From assembly GCF_019856455.1 (NCBI RefSeq), contig NZ_CP082205.1, positions 2,356,001-2,420,000 of the forward strand: 64,000 nt of DNA, read 5' to 3'. Position numbers and translations under genes: made by a program. The notes beneath the pieces were generated by a model. The model searched no databases, was not told the origin of the DNA, and worked only from the letters and a program-made list of their open reading frames with translations. This document shows positions 1 through 8,547 of this stretch, in pieces. Each line of letters starts with the position of its first letter. Within the stretch, counting starts at the first letter, position 1. The stretch is from Streptococcus suis (GTDB taxonomy: Bacteria; Bacillota; Bacilli; Lactobacillales; Streptococcaceae).

Positions 1-229
1 GATCCGTCCAGTTTTGAATACCACAGAGTTCTAGATTGGATACCGTCAAGCCTGTTTCTTCTTTGACCTCGCGGACGACGGAGGAAACAAGTGACTCATT
101 TGGCTCGATATGGCCACCTGGAAAACTCACACCAGGCCATTTCTTTGACTTCCTATCCTGAACTAATACCTGCTGACCGTCTGTAATCATGCACATATTG
201 GTTAGGATGACTTGCTCTGTTCTACTCAT
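1..229 (-). CDS. NUDIX hydrolase (MutT-like), partial
   Basis: The 5' part of a gene that runs off the left edge of the window; about 76 codons are visible. The product starts MSRTEQVILTN and carries a full Nudix box around residues 39-61 (GGH, then E, then REVKEETG), the Mg-binding motif of the GX5EX7REUXEEXGU type. The sequence preceding the box (WPGVSFPGGHIEPNES) resembles 8-oxo-dGTP or general nucleotide-sanitising MutT proteins. The start is ATG, a few bases before the toxin stop codon of the upstream gene. Specific substrate cannot be told from this fragment. Confidence 0.8.
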   Translation of the reverse strand, partial: MSRTEQVILTNMCMITDGQQVLVQDRKSKKWPGVSFPGGHIEPNESLVSSVVREVKEETGLTVSNLELCGIQNWTD

Positions 230-235
230 ACTCTC

Positions 236-565
236 TCACTTCAACAACTTAAGATAATCACTCTTGGTCGCAAAAAGGTGACCAACTCGCACTTCATTTT
301 CTACCACGCGATAGAGGGCGATGTAGTCTTTTCCAATGACATAGCCTCGGGTTAGATGAGGCGGGTCTATCTGCTTACCAAAACGGTTATCGGCGTTAAA
401 ACCACGTTCAGGAAAAATTTGCAAACTCTCCAAAGCTTGGACAATCATCCCAATTCGTCTTTTGGCAATTTCTTCTGAGAATTGTGCCGAGAAATAGGCG
501 TAAATCTCTGCAAGTTCCTGCTCTACTGCTGGAGCAAGTATCACTGAATAAGAATCAAATTCCAT
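236..565 (-). CDS. RelE/ParE-type toxin of a type II toxin-antitoxin pair
   Basis: About 109 residues if started at the Met of MEFDSYSV, which overlaps the antitoxin stop by 11 bp; an upstream Met (580) would give 114. The fold signature is that of the RelE/ParE superfamily: an N-terminal beta strand followed by two helices (LAPAVEQELAEIYAYF), then the RYG-like central strand region and the C-terminal strands ending VGHLFATKSDYLKLL. Family members are mRNA interferases (RelE/YoeB) or gyrase inhibitors (ParE); the sequence alone does not decide. The antitoxin precedes it in the same operon, which is the usual order. Confidence 0.75.
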   Translation of the reverse strand: MEFDSYSVILAPAVEQELAEIYAYFSAQFSEEIAKRRIGMIVQALESLQIFPERGFNADNRFGKQIDPPHLTRGYVIGKDYIALYRVVENEVRVGHLFATKSDYLKLLK

Positions 566-842
566 ACTTCTCTTTGACACTTTCTAGGCTGATCCCTTGA
601 CCTGCCTCAATCGCCTGCTGATTTTCCTGGATTTCCTTCTGAAGCTGTAAAAACAACTCTTCTCTTTCCAACTCTTCTTCTGTCAGAATGGGCAACTCAT
701 TTTTTACAGCGATATTTTGCAAGAAGAGGTTAAAACCAGCAGTCAAATCCAACTGGTTCATAGCAAATATTTCCTTGGCTTTTTCCAAAAGTCTGGAATC
801 AGTTTTAAAATTTACTTGGGCATCTTTTTTTATAGTTATCAA
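555..842 (-). CDS. RelB/DinJ-type antitoxin
   Basis: A 95-residue protein with an N-terminal ribbon-helix-helix pattern (VNFKTDSRLLEKAKEIF, then LDLTAGFNLFLQN), the DNA-binding and dimerisation domain of RelB/DinJ antitoxins. The acidic, glutamine-rich C-terminal half (LTEEELEREE onward) would wrap the toxin. It is the first gene of the pair and overlaps the toxin gene, so the two are translationally coupled. Such antitoxins normally repress their own promoter, which would lie in the short AT-rich stretch after 842. Confidence 0.75.
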   Translation of the reverse strand: MITIKKDAQVNFKTDSRLLEKAKEIFAMNQLDLTAGFNLFLQNIAVKNELPILTEEELEREELFLQLQKEIQENQQAIEAGQGISLESVKEKYGI

Positions 843-939
843 GCTAGTCCACCTCCTAGTTTTCTATATTGTAACACGAATAGACATCAGTAGCAATCTT
901 CAAAAAAGCAGAAATAGTAACATTTCCGTTCTAGATTGT

Positions 940-1308
940 CTATCTCCCCAAATCATCAAAATAATAGAGATTCAAAAATTCTTCCTCAGTAACTAGACGT
1001 TCAAAATTGTAAAACCAGCGATAGACTTCCACGGCTGGGCCATCAAACTCTACCCTGTCGTCCATTTCTTGCACACCGGCAATATGAAACAAACGACTCT
1101 GCTTCCAAATACCATCCGCATTAACATAGCCATCTTCAACTGAACCACGCAAATAGTCAGCTAGTTTGTTCTTATCAACCTGCTCATCCTCCCAAACAAG
1201 GACATTAGCCGGCAGCAAGTAGGTCACTTCTTCATAAGATGAATAATTTTCATAAGAAGGTTCAAACTCGTTTTTTACCAAGCACTTAACAGCGTAGCCC
1301 CTATCCAT
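940..1308 (-). CDS. Conserved small protein of unknown function downstream of rnmV
   Basis: 122 residues from the ATG at 1308, which sits 5 bp before the rnmV stop codon, so the genes overlap and are coupled. A longer reading frame to 1353 lies wholly inside rnmV and is less likely. The protein is acidic, soluble, rich in Tyr, Glu and Asp, with no signal peptide or membrane segment and no motif that I recognise. It is probably an accessory gene of the tatD-rnmV operon. I assign no function. Confidence 0.5.
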   Translation of the reverse strand: MDRGYAVKCLVKNEFEPSYENYSSYEEVTYLLPANVLVWEDEQVDKNKLADYLRGSVEDGYVNADGIWKQSRLFHIAGVQEMDDRVEFDGPAVEVYRWFYNFERLVTEEEFLNLYYFDDLGR

Positions 1309-1870
1309 GATAGCTCCCCATACACTCCTCAACCTCTGCCAAGCTAATCCCAAACAATTCCAAGCGTTTCAGTAACTGTTTGCCGTTGCAGTAGCCGATA
1401 CGGAGCTTTTCTCCCAGATACTCCCTCCGCTTGCGGCTGTCGCCACCCATGAGGAGGCCAAGGCGCATCAGATCTGACTTGCTGATGTCAAAGTTGTTTT
1501 CATCATCATAGTAGCCACGCACGCCTGCTAGGGCCTTTTCCAAGTCCTCAAAGCTGGCGTGCTCAATGCCCAAGGACCGCCCTTTTGTCTTGGACTTGGG
1601 AGCAGCCTCGTCCCGCTGTAAAAAAGCGTGTTTGACCGTAGGAATGGCCTGCATAATGATTTTTCGAATCCGCTCGCCATTGTAGTCTGGGTCAGTAAAG
1701 ACAATGACGCCACGCAGGTCATGGAGTTTCTCGATGCGTTCCAAGTCATCATCTGATATGGCAGAGCCTCTGGTTTCGTAGGTGTCCACCTCGTAAAACC
1801 GCTTCAAGTTTGCCGTGTCATCCTTGCCCTCGACAACGAGGACTTCTTGTATCTTAATTTTCTGAGTCAA
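1301..1870 (-). CDS. rnmV: Ribonuclease M5 (5S rRNA maturase)
   Basis: 189 residues. RNase M5 cuts 5S rRNA precursor to its mature ends, assisted by ribosomal protein L18. The N-terminus reads IQEVLVVEGKDDTANLKRF, the Toprim fold with the catalytic Glu of VVEGKDD, followed by GVIVFTDPDYNGERIR carrying the second acidic Toprim motif (DPD). The C-terminus (GDSRKRREYLGEKLRIGYCNGKQLLKRL) matches the family's RNA-binding end. I chose the TTG at 1870 because an AAGGAG stands 11 bases before it; the open frame extends further only because it lies inside tatD. It overlaps the tatD 3' end by 17 bp, the usual tatD-rnmV order in Firmicutes. Confidence 0.92.
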   Translation of the reverse strand: MTQKIKIQEVLVVEGKDDTANLKRFYEVDTYETRGSAISDDDLERIEKLHDLRGVIVFTDPDYNGERIRKIIMQAIPTVKHAFLQRDEAAPKSKTKGRSLGIEHASFEDLEKALAGVRGYYDDENNFDISKSDLMRLGLLMGGDSRKRREYLGEKLRIGYCNGKQLLKRLELFGISLAEVEECMGSYHG

Positions 1871-2639
1871 TTCTGAACAAACTCCTTGCATTCTCGTAGG
1901 TCGCTCTCGCCACCTCTTCGACCGACTGGTTGCGAAGCTGGGCCAGCATATCCACCACATATCTGGTGTAGCCGGTGCGATTTTCCCGACCACGCTTGGG
2001 AACTGGGGCCAGATAGGGCGCATCCGTCTCGACCAGGATTTTTTCTAGGGGCAATGCTTGCGCCGCTTCCTGAAGTTCAACGGCTTTTTTGAAGGTCACT
2101 ACTCCCGAGAAGGAGATGTGCATACCCAAGTCCATGAAGGCCTGAGCCTCCTCCAGAGTGCCAGAGAAGGAATGCATGATACCTCCGCGCGGACCAACAC
2201 CGACTTCCTTGATGATCTGGTAAGTATCTTCCAAAGCGTCACGAGTGTGAACCACAAAGGGTAAATCCAACTGCTTGGCCAACTCCATCTGTCGCTTGAA
2301 AACACGAGCCTGGGTTTCCTTATCCGCCGTCATCCAGTAGTAGTCCAGCCCAATCTCCCCCAGGGCAATGACCTTGGGGTGTTTGAGTGCCTCAAGCAAG
2401 TAGCTTTCTACTTCCTCGTCATAGGTGCCAGCCTCTGTCGGATGCCAGCCCAATGTCAGATAGATTTCAGGGTGCTGGTCAGCAAGCTCCATAGCCTTGT
2501 CAATGGTTGCACGGTCAAAACCGACGACGTTGTGGAGGGTGACCCCCATCTCCTTGGCAAAATCTAATTCTTCTTGAACCCGACCGTCAAACTGCTCCAC
2601 GTTGAGGTGGGTATGTGTATCAAAAATTTGTAGTGTCAT
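1854..2639 (-). CDS. tatD: TatD family metal-dependent DNase
   Basis: 261 residues beginning MTLQIFDTHTHLN; the HTH motif supplies two metal-binding histidines, with further ligands in GEIGLDYY, VVHTRDA, MHSFSGTL and LVETDAPYL. TatD enzymes are TIM-barrel 3'-5' exonucleases acting in DNA repair or turnover in the cytosol. The start at 2639 is preferred to the longer frame (2657) because homologues begin with MIFDTHTH-like sequence. Its end overlaps the rnmV start, forming an operon tatD-rnmV-unknown gene. Confidence 0.9.
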   Translation of the reverse strand: MTLQIFDTHTHLNVEQFDGRVQEELDFAKEMGVTLHNVVGFDRATIDKAMELADQHPEIYLTLGWHPTEAGTYDEEVESYLLEALKHPKVIALGEIGLDYYWMTADKETQARVFKRQMELAKQLDLPFVVHTRDALEDTYQIIKEVGVGPRGGIMHSFSGTLEEAQAFMDLGMHISFSGVVTFKKAVELQEAAQALPLEKILVETDAPYLAPVPKRGRENRTGYTRYVVDMLAQLRNQSVEEVARATYENARSLFRIDSEN

Positions 2640-3250
2640 ATTCTTATTGTACCACAAGTCTCATGGAGGACCTAATCTTGTATGTGCCAGTCAAGCATGG
2701 TACAATGGGCCTACTTAGGAGGTACCTCATGATTCGACTCTTAGCCATTGAAATGGCAATTAGGTTATTGATACAATATAACGAAATAAATATCGTTGGA
2801 ATATGAGGGTTAGACGGCTTTGCTGAATAGAATGAGAAGAAAAAGTCACATAGGACTATGTGGATAGTACAAGTGTTTTTGAAGAAATATTGAAATCGTT
2901 AAAAAGTATGTAATCGTTAAATGATATGTTTTCTTGCACTTACCATGCGGAGTGTGTGGTGTTGTTGACGAAAACACATAATTGATAGTGTGTAAAATGG
3001 CTTGAAATAAGACTTTTCCGGGGATTTTGACATAAATCCAGGTCCTCTGTTTTTATATTTTATGGGGCGGAAAATAAGGTAAAATATAGGTTGAGAATAC
3101 AAAACTATTTACACTTCAAGAACGGACAAGTCATATCCATGTGATATGGCTTTTTAATATTGGTAGATGGAGAGTAAAAATTTAAGCAGAATAAAAAAAG
3201 AGTTTGGAATAGAACGAGGCCACTGAAAAAGTAATCAACCCCAAAATTCA
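2640..3250. other. Gene-poor stretch with decayed gene start
   Basis: No convincing gene. On the + strand a -35-like TTGTAT, 17 bp spacer and TACAAT at about 2677-2705, then AGGAGGT, lead into an ATG at 2729 whose frame closes after 25 codons, which looks like the 5' stub of a lost gene. A 61-codon minus frame at 2917-3102 has no family features. An imperfect hairpin lies near 3131-3147. Confidence 0.4.
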
Positions 3251-3252
3251 GT

Positions 3253-3320
3253 CAATAAAAAACGAATGATGTTTTCTCTTTGAAGTAAAAAGATAGCACA
3301 TCATTCGTTTTTTTATTGAA
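3253..3320 (-). terminator. Intrinsic terminator after the hydrolase gene
   Basis: Near-perfect inverted repeat: left arm 3253-3271, right arm 3299-3320, each reading CGAATGATG at the loop side with a flanking A or T run. It lies 43 bp after the stop of the hydrolase gene on the minus strand and can work in both directions. Confidence 0.75.
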
Positions 3321-3362
3321 ATTGACAATAATTTTAAGAACATCAATTTTGGAGATATAAAT

Positions 3363-4325
3363 TTATTTGTTTTTCTCAATATCTTGCCAATTTTGATTAG
3401 TTAAAATTTCAGCCTTATCCCCTAAAAATGCCTGCTTAGCTTGTTCATCATTTTGTAGATGATATAAAAACCAAGCGGTCATATAACCGTCTGTTCTCAT
3501 TAGCATCTGTTCGTGTTCAGCATTTACTGCTCTTGCGCGAATTTTTAAAATGTGACTATCCATAGTGTTGTAGATATCAATAAGTGATTGTAGTGGTGCA
3601 ACACCTGGAAAGTCTTTATTAGGGTCACTAACTTGTCTATCATCTGAATTCCCCGTTGCTGCAGTCATGAAGTACGGAATTGTAATTTTTGTAGCGTCAT
3701 ATTCCCAGCCCATATTTTTGGCAAGTGTAGGATAGGCAGCACTTCCAGTAAAAATAGCTTTATATAAGTGACTATTATCGTATTTTGTAATTGCGCCTAA
3801 AGCACCTGCTCCACCTTGTGAGTAACCAGTAATACCTATATTTTCTTTATCTACAAATTGTGATACTTCACTTTCATTTAAGATAAAATCTAAAGTTAGT
3901 GAAGTGGTTTGACCACTTCCTGCTTGTGGGTCATCAGTTCCTACAACGATAAATCCCCATGATGATAATCGTTTGAAAAATGGTAAATAAGTTTTAGCAG
4001 GTGTTTGGCTACCGTTGACAACCATAATTAGAGGGTACTTTTGGGTATTATTTTTTAAGTCACTCGGATAAAAAATATATGTATTTTTTATCCTATCATT
4101 TTTTGACGGTATGATAGTGTGTTCAACTTGAAAAGAACCTAAACCAGTGTATTGTTTTTCCAATGTTGAAGTAGTTTGGTCAGCATAATAGGTATAGTAA
4201 TTGTCAGTGAATTTCGGGTCATTTAAAGCTTTGTGTGTCTGATAGGCATTCCATATCAATAAACTAGCTAGCAAAACGCCGATAACACTAATGGATATAA
4301 GTAAAAATTGAAACATTTTCTTCAT
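3363..4325 (-). CDS. Alpha/beta hydrolase (lipase/chlorophyllase-like), membrane-anchored or secreted
   Basis: 320 residues from the ATG at 4325, preceded by AAGGAGATGCC. An N-terminal hydrophobic segment (MKKMFQFLLISISVIGVLLA) is an uncleaved signal anchor or signal peptide. The nucleophile elbow is GYSQGG near residue 175, with upstream PLIMVVNGSQTPAKTYLPF forming the oxyanion strand and a C-terminal AEHEQM that may bring the catalytic His. This matches dienelactone hydrolase/chlorophyllase-type esterases. It is transcribed divergently from a TetR regulator that probably controls it. Both genes are clearly more AT-rich than the housekeeping genes around them, suggesting acquisition. Substrate unknown. 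Confidence 0.7.
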   Translation of the reverse strand: MKKMFQFLLISISVIGVLLASLLIWNAYQTHKALNDPKFTDNYYTYYADQTTSTLEKQYTGLGSFQVEHTIIPSKNDRIKNTYIFYPSDLKNNTQKYPLIMVVNGSQTPAKTYLPFFKRLSSWGFIVVGTDDPQAGSGQTTSLTLDFILNESEVSQFVDKENIGITGYSQGGAGALGAITKYDNSHLYKAIFTGSAAYPTLAKNMGWEYDATKITIPYFMTAATGNSDDRQVSDPNKDFPGVAPLQSLIDIYNTMDSHILKIRARAVNAEHEQMLMRTDGYMTAWFLYHLQNDEQAKQAFLGDKAEILTNQNWQDIEKNK

Positions 4326-4366
4326 GGCATCTCCTTTTGTTTGTTGAGTAAAGTTGTGATAATATA

Positions 4367-4380
4367 GATACAAATGTATC
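4367..4380. promoter_or_regulatory. Candidate TetR operator
   Basis: GATACAAATGTATC is a perfect 6+6 inverted repeat with a 2 bp centre, lying between the divergent hydrolase and TetR genes and 42 bp before the hydrolase start codon. A related half site, GATACAAA, sits just before the tetR ribosome-binding site. That TetR binds here is inferred from position. Confidence 0.4.
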
Positions 4381-4475
4381 GCATAAAACGTTTCTATTAT
4401 ATTCTGTGTGTTAGTTAAAGTCAAACCTAAATAGTATAAACGAAGCGATGAGATACAAAAAGGAGAATTTGTTCT

Positions 4476-4994
4476 ATGGCAAAAGATAAACAAACGGAAT
4501 TTTTTAAAATTTGTCTAGCGGACGCATTAATACAATTAATGTTTTATAAAGCGTATGAAGATATTAAAATCAATGAAATATGCGAAACAGCAGGAATTGG
4601 TAGAGCAACTTTTTATCGTCATTTTGGAAGTAAAGCGAATAAACAAGAATTGATCATATATAAAGTGAAGACCGAGTGGCAAAATTACCAACAAAATCAT
4701 ATAGAAGAGGTGCATATTGATAGAGGAAAAGCTTTATTCCAATTTATTTATGAGAATAGAAAATTATTCCGATTATTGCATCAACACAAGTTAGTATCAA
4801 TTATTATGGTTGTTATTGAAAATTTTATGATTGATGGAGAATTTTATGATAAAAAAACATCGTATTTAATGTCATATTTTACGTATGGTTATTTTGGTTT
4901 AATTTATCAATGGATTAAATATGATTTTGATGAAAGCCCAGAAGAAGTTATGAAGCATATAAATGATATATTATTCAAATCAAAAGCAACATGA
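4476..4994 (+). CDS. TetR/AcrR family transcriptional regulator
   Basis: 172 residues; AAAGGAGAA precedes the ATG at 4476. Residues 1-55 form a typical TetR helix-turn-helix: INEICETAGIGRATFYRHFGSK is the recognition region. The rest is a helical ligand-binding domain of the short TetR_C type (FIYENRKLFRLLHQH), as in DhaS-like and streptococcal TetR proteins. Divergent from the hydrolase gene, so probably a repressor of it. AT-rich like its neighbour. Confidence 0.8.
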   Translation: MAKDKQTEFFKICLADALIQLMFYKAYEDIKINEICETAGIGRATFYRHFGSKANKQELIIYKVKTEWQNYQQNHIEEVHIDRGKALFQFIYENRKLFRLLHQHKLVSIIMVVIENFMIDGEFYDKKTSYLMSYFTYGYFGLIYQWIKYDFDESPEEVMKHINDILFKSKAT

Positions 4995-5148
4995 TTGTAC
5001 GTTTTTATTATTGGCGAAAAACTTTGCTAATGTGATTCAATAAAAGCAAAGTGAAAACGCAGCAAAAACAAGGACTTCGTAAATCGTTAAAAGATGCACA
5101 CCCTAAATAGCGTTTGCACACCCCTAGCGTAAAAAAAGGAGAAATTGT

Positions 5149-5949
5149 ATGATAAAACTCATCGCGATAGACTTAGACGGCACCTTGCTGACTTCTGAAA
5201 AGACCATTCACCCTCGGGACAAGGCTGACATTCAAGCTGCCAGCCAACTGGGAGTAATCATCTTGCTGGCAACTGGCAGACCTATTTCAGGGATTAGGGA
5301 GTGTTTTGAACAACTCGCCATCCCTAAACAACTTATGCTGTTGGAAACAACGACTGCTTGACCTTGGCAACCAAAGACTGGTCCATCCTAGACTATCACT
5401 CGGTACCAGCTGAACAACTCGCCTCTCTTTATGCTCTTTTAGAAGATTTTCTAGACCTAAACTTGGTCCTCTTTACCCCTCATGCTAATTATGCACTGGG
5501 ACAAGAGCTCAATGAGGCCACGAAAAATGATGCGATCATCGAAGCTTCTATCCTTTACCATACCGACTTGGAGAACTTTCGCTCCTTGAACATCCCTGTT
5601 CTTGTTCCGATTTTTATGGGAGAGGAAGAGGAACTGGATCAACTGCAACTAGCTTACAGTAATGAGCTAGCAGAAAACTTCCACCCTGTCCGTAGTTTAG
5701 ACTAAGCTTTTGAAGTCCTTCCAAAAGGAGTTAATAAGGCTAGTGCATTGGTTAAACTAACAGAGAAGCTCGGCATAACTCTAGAGGAAGTCATGGCGGT
5801 TGGAGATGGGGACAATGATATCCAAGCTTGGCATTGCCATGAAGAATGCCAGTCCATCCCTACTAAAGTTTGCGGATGATATCACAGACAGCCATAATGA
5901 GTCTGACTTGGCCAAGGCTATCGAAAAGCATCTCCTCAACGTGAAATAA
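5149..5949 (+). pseudogene. Cof-type HAD-IIB phosphatase, frameshifted
   Basis: Remains of a sugar-phosphatase of the Cof/YidA type. The first frame gives MIKLIAIDLDGTLLTSEKT (HAD motif I, DxDGT) and the ATGR motif II, and stops at 5361. The middle resumes in another frame from about 5355 and meets a stop at 5703. Motif IV (VGDGDNDIQA) follows in the same frame at about 5800, then a last shift near 5820 leads to GIAMKNASPSLLKFADDITDSH and the natural end at 5949. At least two frameshifts plus an internal stop and a missing stretch in the cap domain make a functional product very unlikely. The 5' ribosome-binding site (AAAGGAGAA) is intact. Confidence 0.85.
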
Positions 5950-5960
5950 CAACGAAAAAA

Positions 5961-5984
5961 CCAGCAGACTCGAGTTTCTGCTGG
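5961..5984. terminator. Bidirectional terminator between HAD remnant and rpmH
   Basis: Stem CCAGCAGA/TCTGCTGG with an 8 nt loop, an A run before it and CTTCTCTTTT after it. It serves rpmH on the minus strand and the HAD remnant on the plus strand. Confidence 0.8.
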
Positions 5985-6001
5985 CTTCTCTTTTCATCTT
6001 C

Positions 6002-6139
6002 TTATGCTACTGTAAGAACTTTACGTCCCTTACGGCGACGAGCAGCTAACACGCGACGGCCGTTTTTAGTTGCCATACGGCTACGGAAACCGTGTTTACG
6101 CGCGCGACGGATTTTACTTGGTTGAAAAGTACGTTTCAC
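6002..6139 (-). CDS. rpmH: 50S ribosomal protein L34
   Basis: 45 residues, too short for most ORF listings. The product starts (M)[17 protein letters not shown] and continues with [20 protein letters not shown], the nearly invariant L34 sequence of the large ribosomal subunit. The start codon is GTG at 6139 with GAGGAGG 8 bases upstream. It follows jag at the end of the rnpA-yidC-jag block, the normal streptococcal arrangement. Confidence 0.97.
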
Positions 6140-6306
6140 GATGAATACCTCCTCTTAGATTCTTGTATTCGTTTAGCCGGCTAGTTTTGATCAGTTACTA
6201 AACATACCAAACTATTTTATATAAATTCTGTTCGTTTGTCAAGCTATTCTACCATACTTTTAGGAAAGAATCAGAAAATCATTGAAAAAAGAGGACTAGC
6301 CTCTTT

Positions 6307-7302
6307 TTAATCATGATTCCCTTCAATATCTACAACGACATATCGGTTCGGCTCGCTACCTTCTGAATAGCTTGTCAAACCATCCATTTTAGAGATAATG
6401 CGGTGGATAATTTTACGCTCACTGCTTGACATCGGATCTGTATGATAGGCTTCTTGCTCAGCCAAGACACGTTCAGCCAATTTTTGTGCGTAGCCTTGAA
6501 GAACCTCTGCACGGTGTTCTACATAATCATTCACATTGATTGTGATATAGAAATTACGCTCATAACGGTTGTATAAGAAGTTCTGAGCCAAAAGTTGCAA
6601 AGCCTTTAAGACTTTTCCGTGATAACCGATAACACGACCTGGTTCATTGGTATCCACTTGAATATTGATTGTACGGCGATTATGACTTGTATCAATACGC
6701 GCCTCAACATCCATATCATCCAGAATTTCTTGTACATAAGCTGTCACTTCCGAAACAACTTGTTCAATATCATACTGGGGCTCAATCTTAATATCTAAAT
6801 CAGCAAAATTATCTGCTTGATTTTCTGAGATGACTTCTTGATTTACGTCTTCCTTAGCAGATGTTGTTGCATCTGTAGTAGTTAGTAAATCCTCTGAAAG
6901 AATTTCAATCCGACCTGTTTCTTCCAAAATCGTTGTCGCTTCTTTTTCATTTTTCAAGATCTGCGCTTTAATATCATCATCAAGCGTTTGACCAGACTTT
7001 TCAAATTCTTTCACCGCTGCAACAACTTTTCCTAGGTCAATCGTAGCTTCTGAAACACTTTTTACTGGTTCATTGAGGTCATTGATTTCATCTGGAACGC
7101 CACGAACTGCTTTCTGATTAGCCTTAACAACCGTTGTTTCATTGATGACATCAATATCCACAATCGCTGGCTTTTTACCGAAACCAAGGAAACCTTTTTT
7201 CTCACGCGCAACCACAGTAATATGTGCTTTTTTTCGAGGAATATTTAGCTCTACCAAGCCATTTTGGATGGCCTCTTCAACACTTGCTCCTGTAAATTTC
7301 AT
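6307..7302 (-). CDS. jag: Jag/KhpB RNA-binding protein (SpoIIIJ-associated)
   Basis: 331 residues from the Met of MKFTGASVEEAIQ, reached by AGGAGAGA; upstream codons in frame lie in yidC and are ignored. Domain order: Jag_N (residues 1-50, with KKGFLGFGKKPA), a long acidic linker (about 50-180), a KH domain (about 185-260, GRVIGYHGKVLKALQLL with the GxxG-type loop) and a C-terminal R3H domain (about 270-331, SSSERKIIHRIISKM). In streptococci KhpB pairs with KhpA to bind RNA and influence cell division. It is coupled to yidC with a 19 bp gap. Confidence 0.93.
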   Translation of the reverse strand: MKFTGASVEEAIQNGLVELNIPRKKAHITVVAREKKGFLGFGKKPAIVDIDVINETTVVKANQKAVRGVPDEINDLNEPVKSVSEATIDLGKVVAAVKEFEKSGQTLDDDIKAQILKNEKEATTILEETGRIEILSEDLLTTTDATTSAKEDVNQEVISENQADNFADLDIKIEPQYDIEQVVSEVTAYVQEILDDMDVEARIDTSHNRRTINIQVDTNEPGRVIGYHGKVLKALQLLAQNFLYNRYERNFYITINVNDYVEHRAEVLQGYAQKLAERVLAEQEAYHTDPMSSSERKIIHRIISKMDGLTSYSEGSEPNRYVVVDIEGNHD

Positions 7303-7321
7303 CTTCTCTCTCCTAGTTTTC

Positions 7322-8134
7322 CTATTTCTTTTTCTGTGCTTTTTTCTGTGCCCGTCGGATTTTTGCCTGACGCTCTTTTTCCGCATCAATTTTCGCTTGA
7401 CGCTCTGCTATTATTTTAAACGGATTGTTGAACACCAAGGTTTGAGCAACCTGATAGGCATTTGACACTGTCCAATACAAAGCCACCCCACTAGCAGCTG
7501 CCACAGCAAAGAAAAAAATCACCACGGGCATGGCATAGGTCATAATTGTCATAGCCATATTCTTCTCAATTGCTGATTTATTGGTCAACCATGAGCTGAG
7601 GAATGTAAACACTGCAGCCATAATCGGCAAAATAAAGAGCGGATCCGGCTCCCCAAGATTTAACCAAAGGAAGTGACCTACTTTCAAGGCTTCAACACGT
7701 GTCAGAGCTTGAAAGAGGGCCAAAAGAATTGGCATTTGAATAAAGAGCGGAATCATGGACGCTCTCATGCTGACGCCATTCTCTTTGTAGAGAGCTTGCG
7801 TTGCTTCATAAAGTTGCTGGCGACTTTCCATATCCGTTCCTGGATACTCCGCTTGCAACTTTTTCAGCTGAGGTTGAAGCTCCTGCATCTTCCGTGAGGA
7901 ATTCATCTGTATTTGGAACAACGGCAACAGAAGGGTTCGAATTAAAATGGTAAAAAGTATAATACCGATTCCAATTTGACCGTTGATAGATAGGAACTGA
8001 ATAATGCTGGTAAACCAGTAAATTAATCTATCCCACGCATCTGTCGATTGGCTGGTCACTGGCCCTGTTCCGCAGGCTGTTAAAACAATTAGAGATGCTA
8101 CCAGTAGACCTGCCCATTTAACTTTCTTTTTCAA
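7322..8134 (-). CDS. yidC: Membrane protein insertase YidC (lipoprotein form)
   Basis: 270 residues. An N-terminal lipoprotein signal ends in a lipobox (LTACG, Cys at about 21), followed by five transmembrane segments; the conserved core includes [19 protein letters not shown] with the groove Arg, and [17 protein letters not shown] as the cytosolic hairpin. The C-tail is strongly basic ([10 protein letters not shown]), as needed for ribosome contact. It inserts membrane proteins alone or with Sec. The rnpA gene overlaps its start by 17 bp and jag follows, so this is the SpoIIIJ-type (YidC1) copy. Confidence 0.93.
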   Translation of the reverse strand: MKKKVKWAGLLVASLIVLTACGTGPVTSQSTDAWDRLIYWFTSIIQFLSINGQIGIGIILFTILIRTLLLPLFQIQMNSSRKMQELQPQLKKLQAEYPGTDMESRQQLYEATQALYKENGVSMRASMIPLFIQMPILLALFQALTRVEALKVGHFLWLNLGEPDPLFILPIMAAVFTFLSSWLTNKSAIEKNMAMTIMTYAMPVVIFFFAVAAASGVALYWTVSNAYQVAQTLVFNNPFKIIAERQAKIDAEKERQAKIRRAQKKAQKKK

Positions 8135-8477
8135 TCACAACACCTTCCTGGTATAGTTTAGCTAGTTTCAAAACATGGATGAGGTTTTGCTTCATTTCTT
8201 GATAGGACAATTCCTCTACACCTTTTCGAGCAATGATAACAAAGTCATCTGCTACCAGTTGATGTTGGCATTCAATTAAGATGTGACGAATCCTGCGCTT
8301 AATCTTATTTCGCATGACAGCGTTTCCCAATTTTTTGCTGACAGATAAACCTACTCGGAAATGCTTTTGCTCTTTAGGTAATCGGTAGACAACAAACCTC
8401 CGATTGGCGACATTGTTTCCTTTTGTAAAAATGTCATTAAAATCTCGTTCACGCTTGACACGATAGCTTTTTTTCAA
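8118..8477 (-). CDS. rnpA: Ribonuclease P protein component
   Basis: 119 residues beginning [17 protein letters not shown]. The family RNR motif appears as [15 protein letters not shown], and [12 protein letters not shown] is the conserved central strand. The protein helps the catalytic RNA bind pre-tRNA 5' leaders. It overlaps yidC by 17 bp and opens the rnpA-yidC-jag-rpmH operon. Confidence 0.95.
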   Translation of the reverse strand: MKKSYRVKRERDFNDIFTKGNNVANRRFVVYRLPKEQKHFRVGLSVSKKLGNAVMRNKIKRRIRHILIECQHQLVADDFVIIARKGVEELSYQEMKQNLIHVLKLAKLYQEGVVIEKES

Positions 8478-8547
8478 AATGCCTCTCCATCTTCCAAAAT
8501 TACCTCTATTATACCATAAAATTCAAAAAAGCCAATAAACATACCGT

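Noticed and set aside
2917..3102. 61-codon minus frame in the gene-poor stretch
   Set aside because: No ribosome-binding site, odd composition, no motif; treated as chance.
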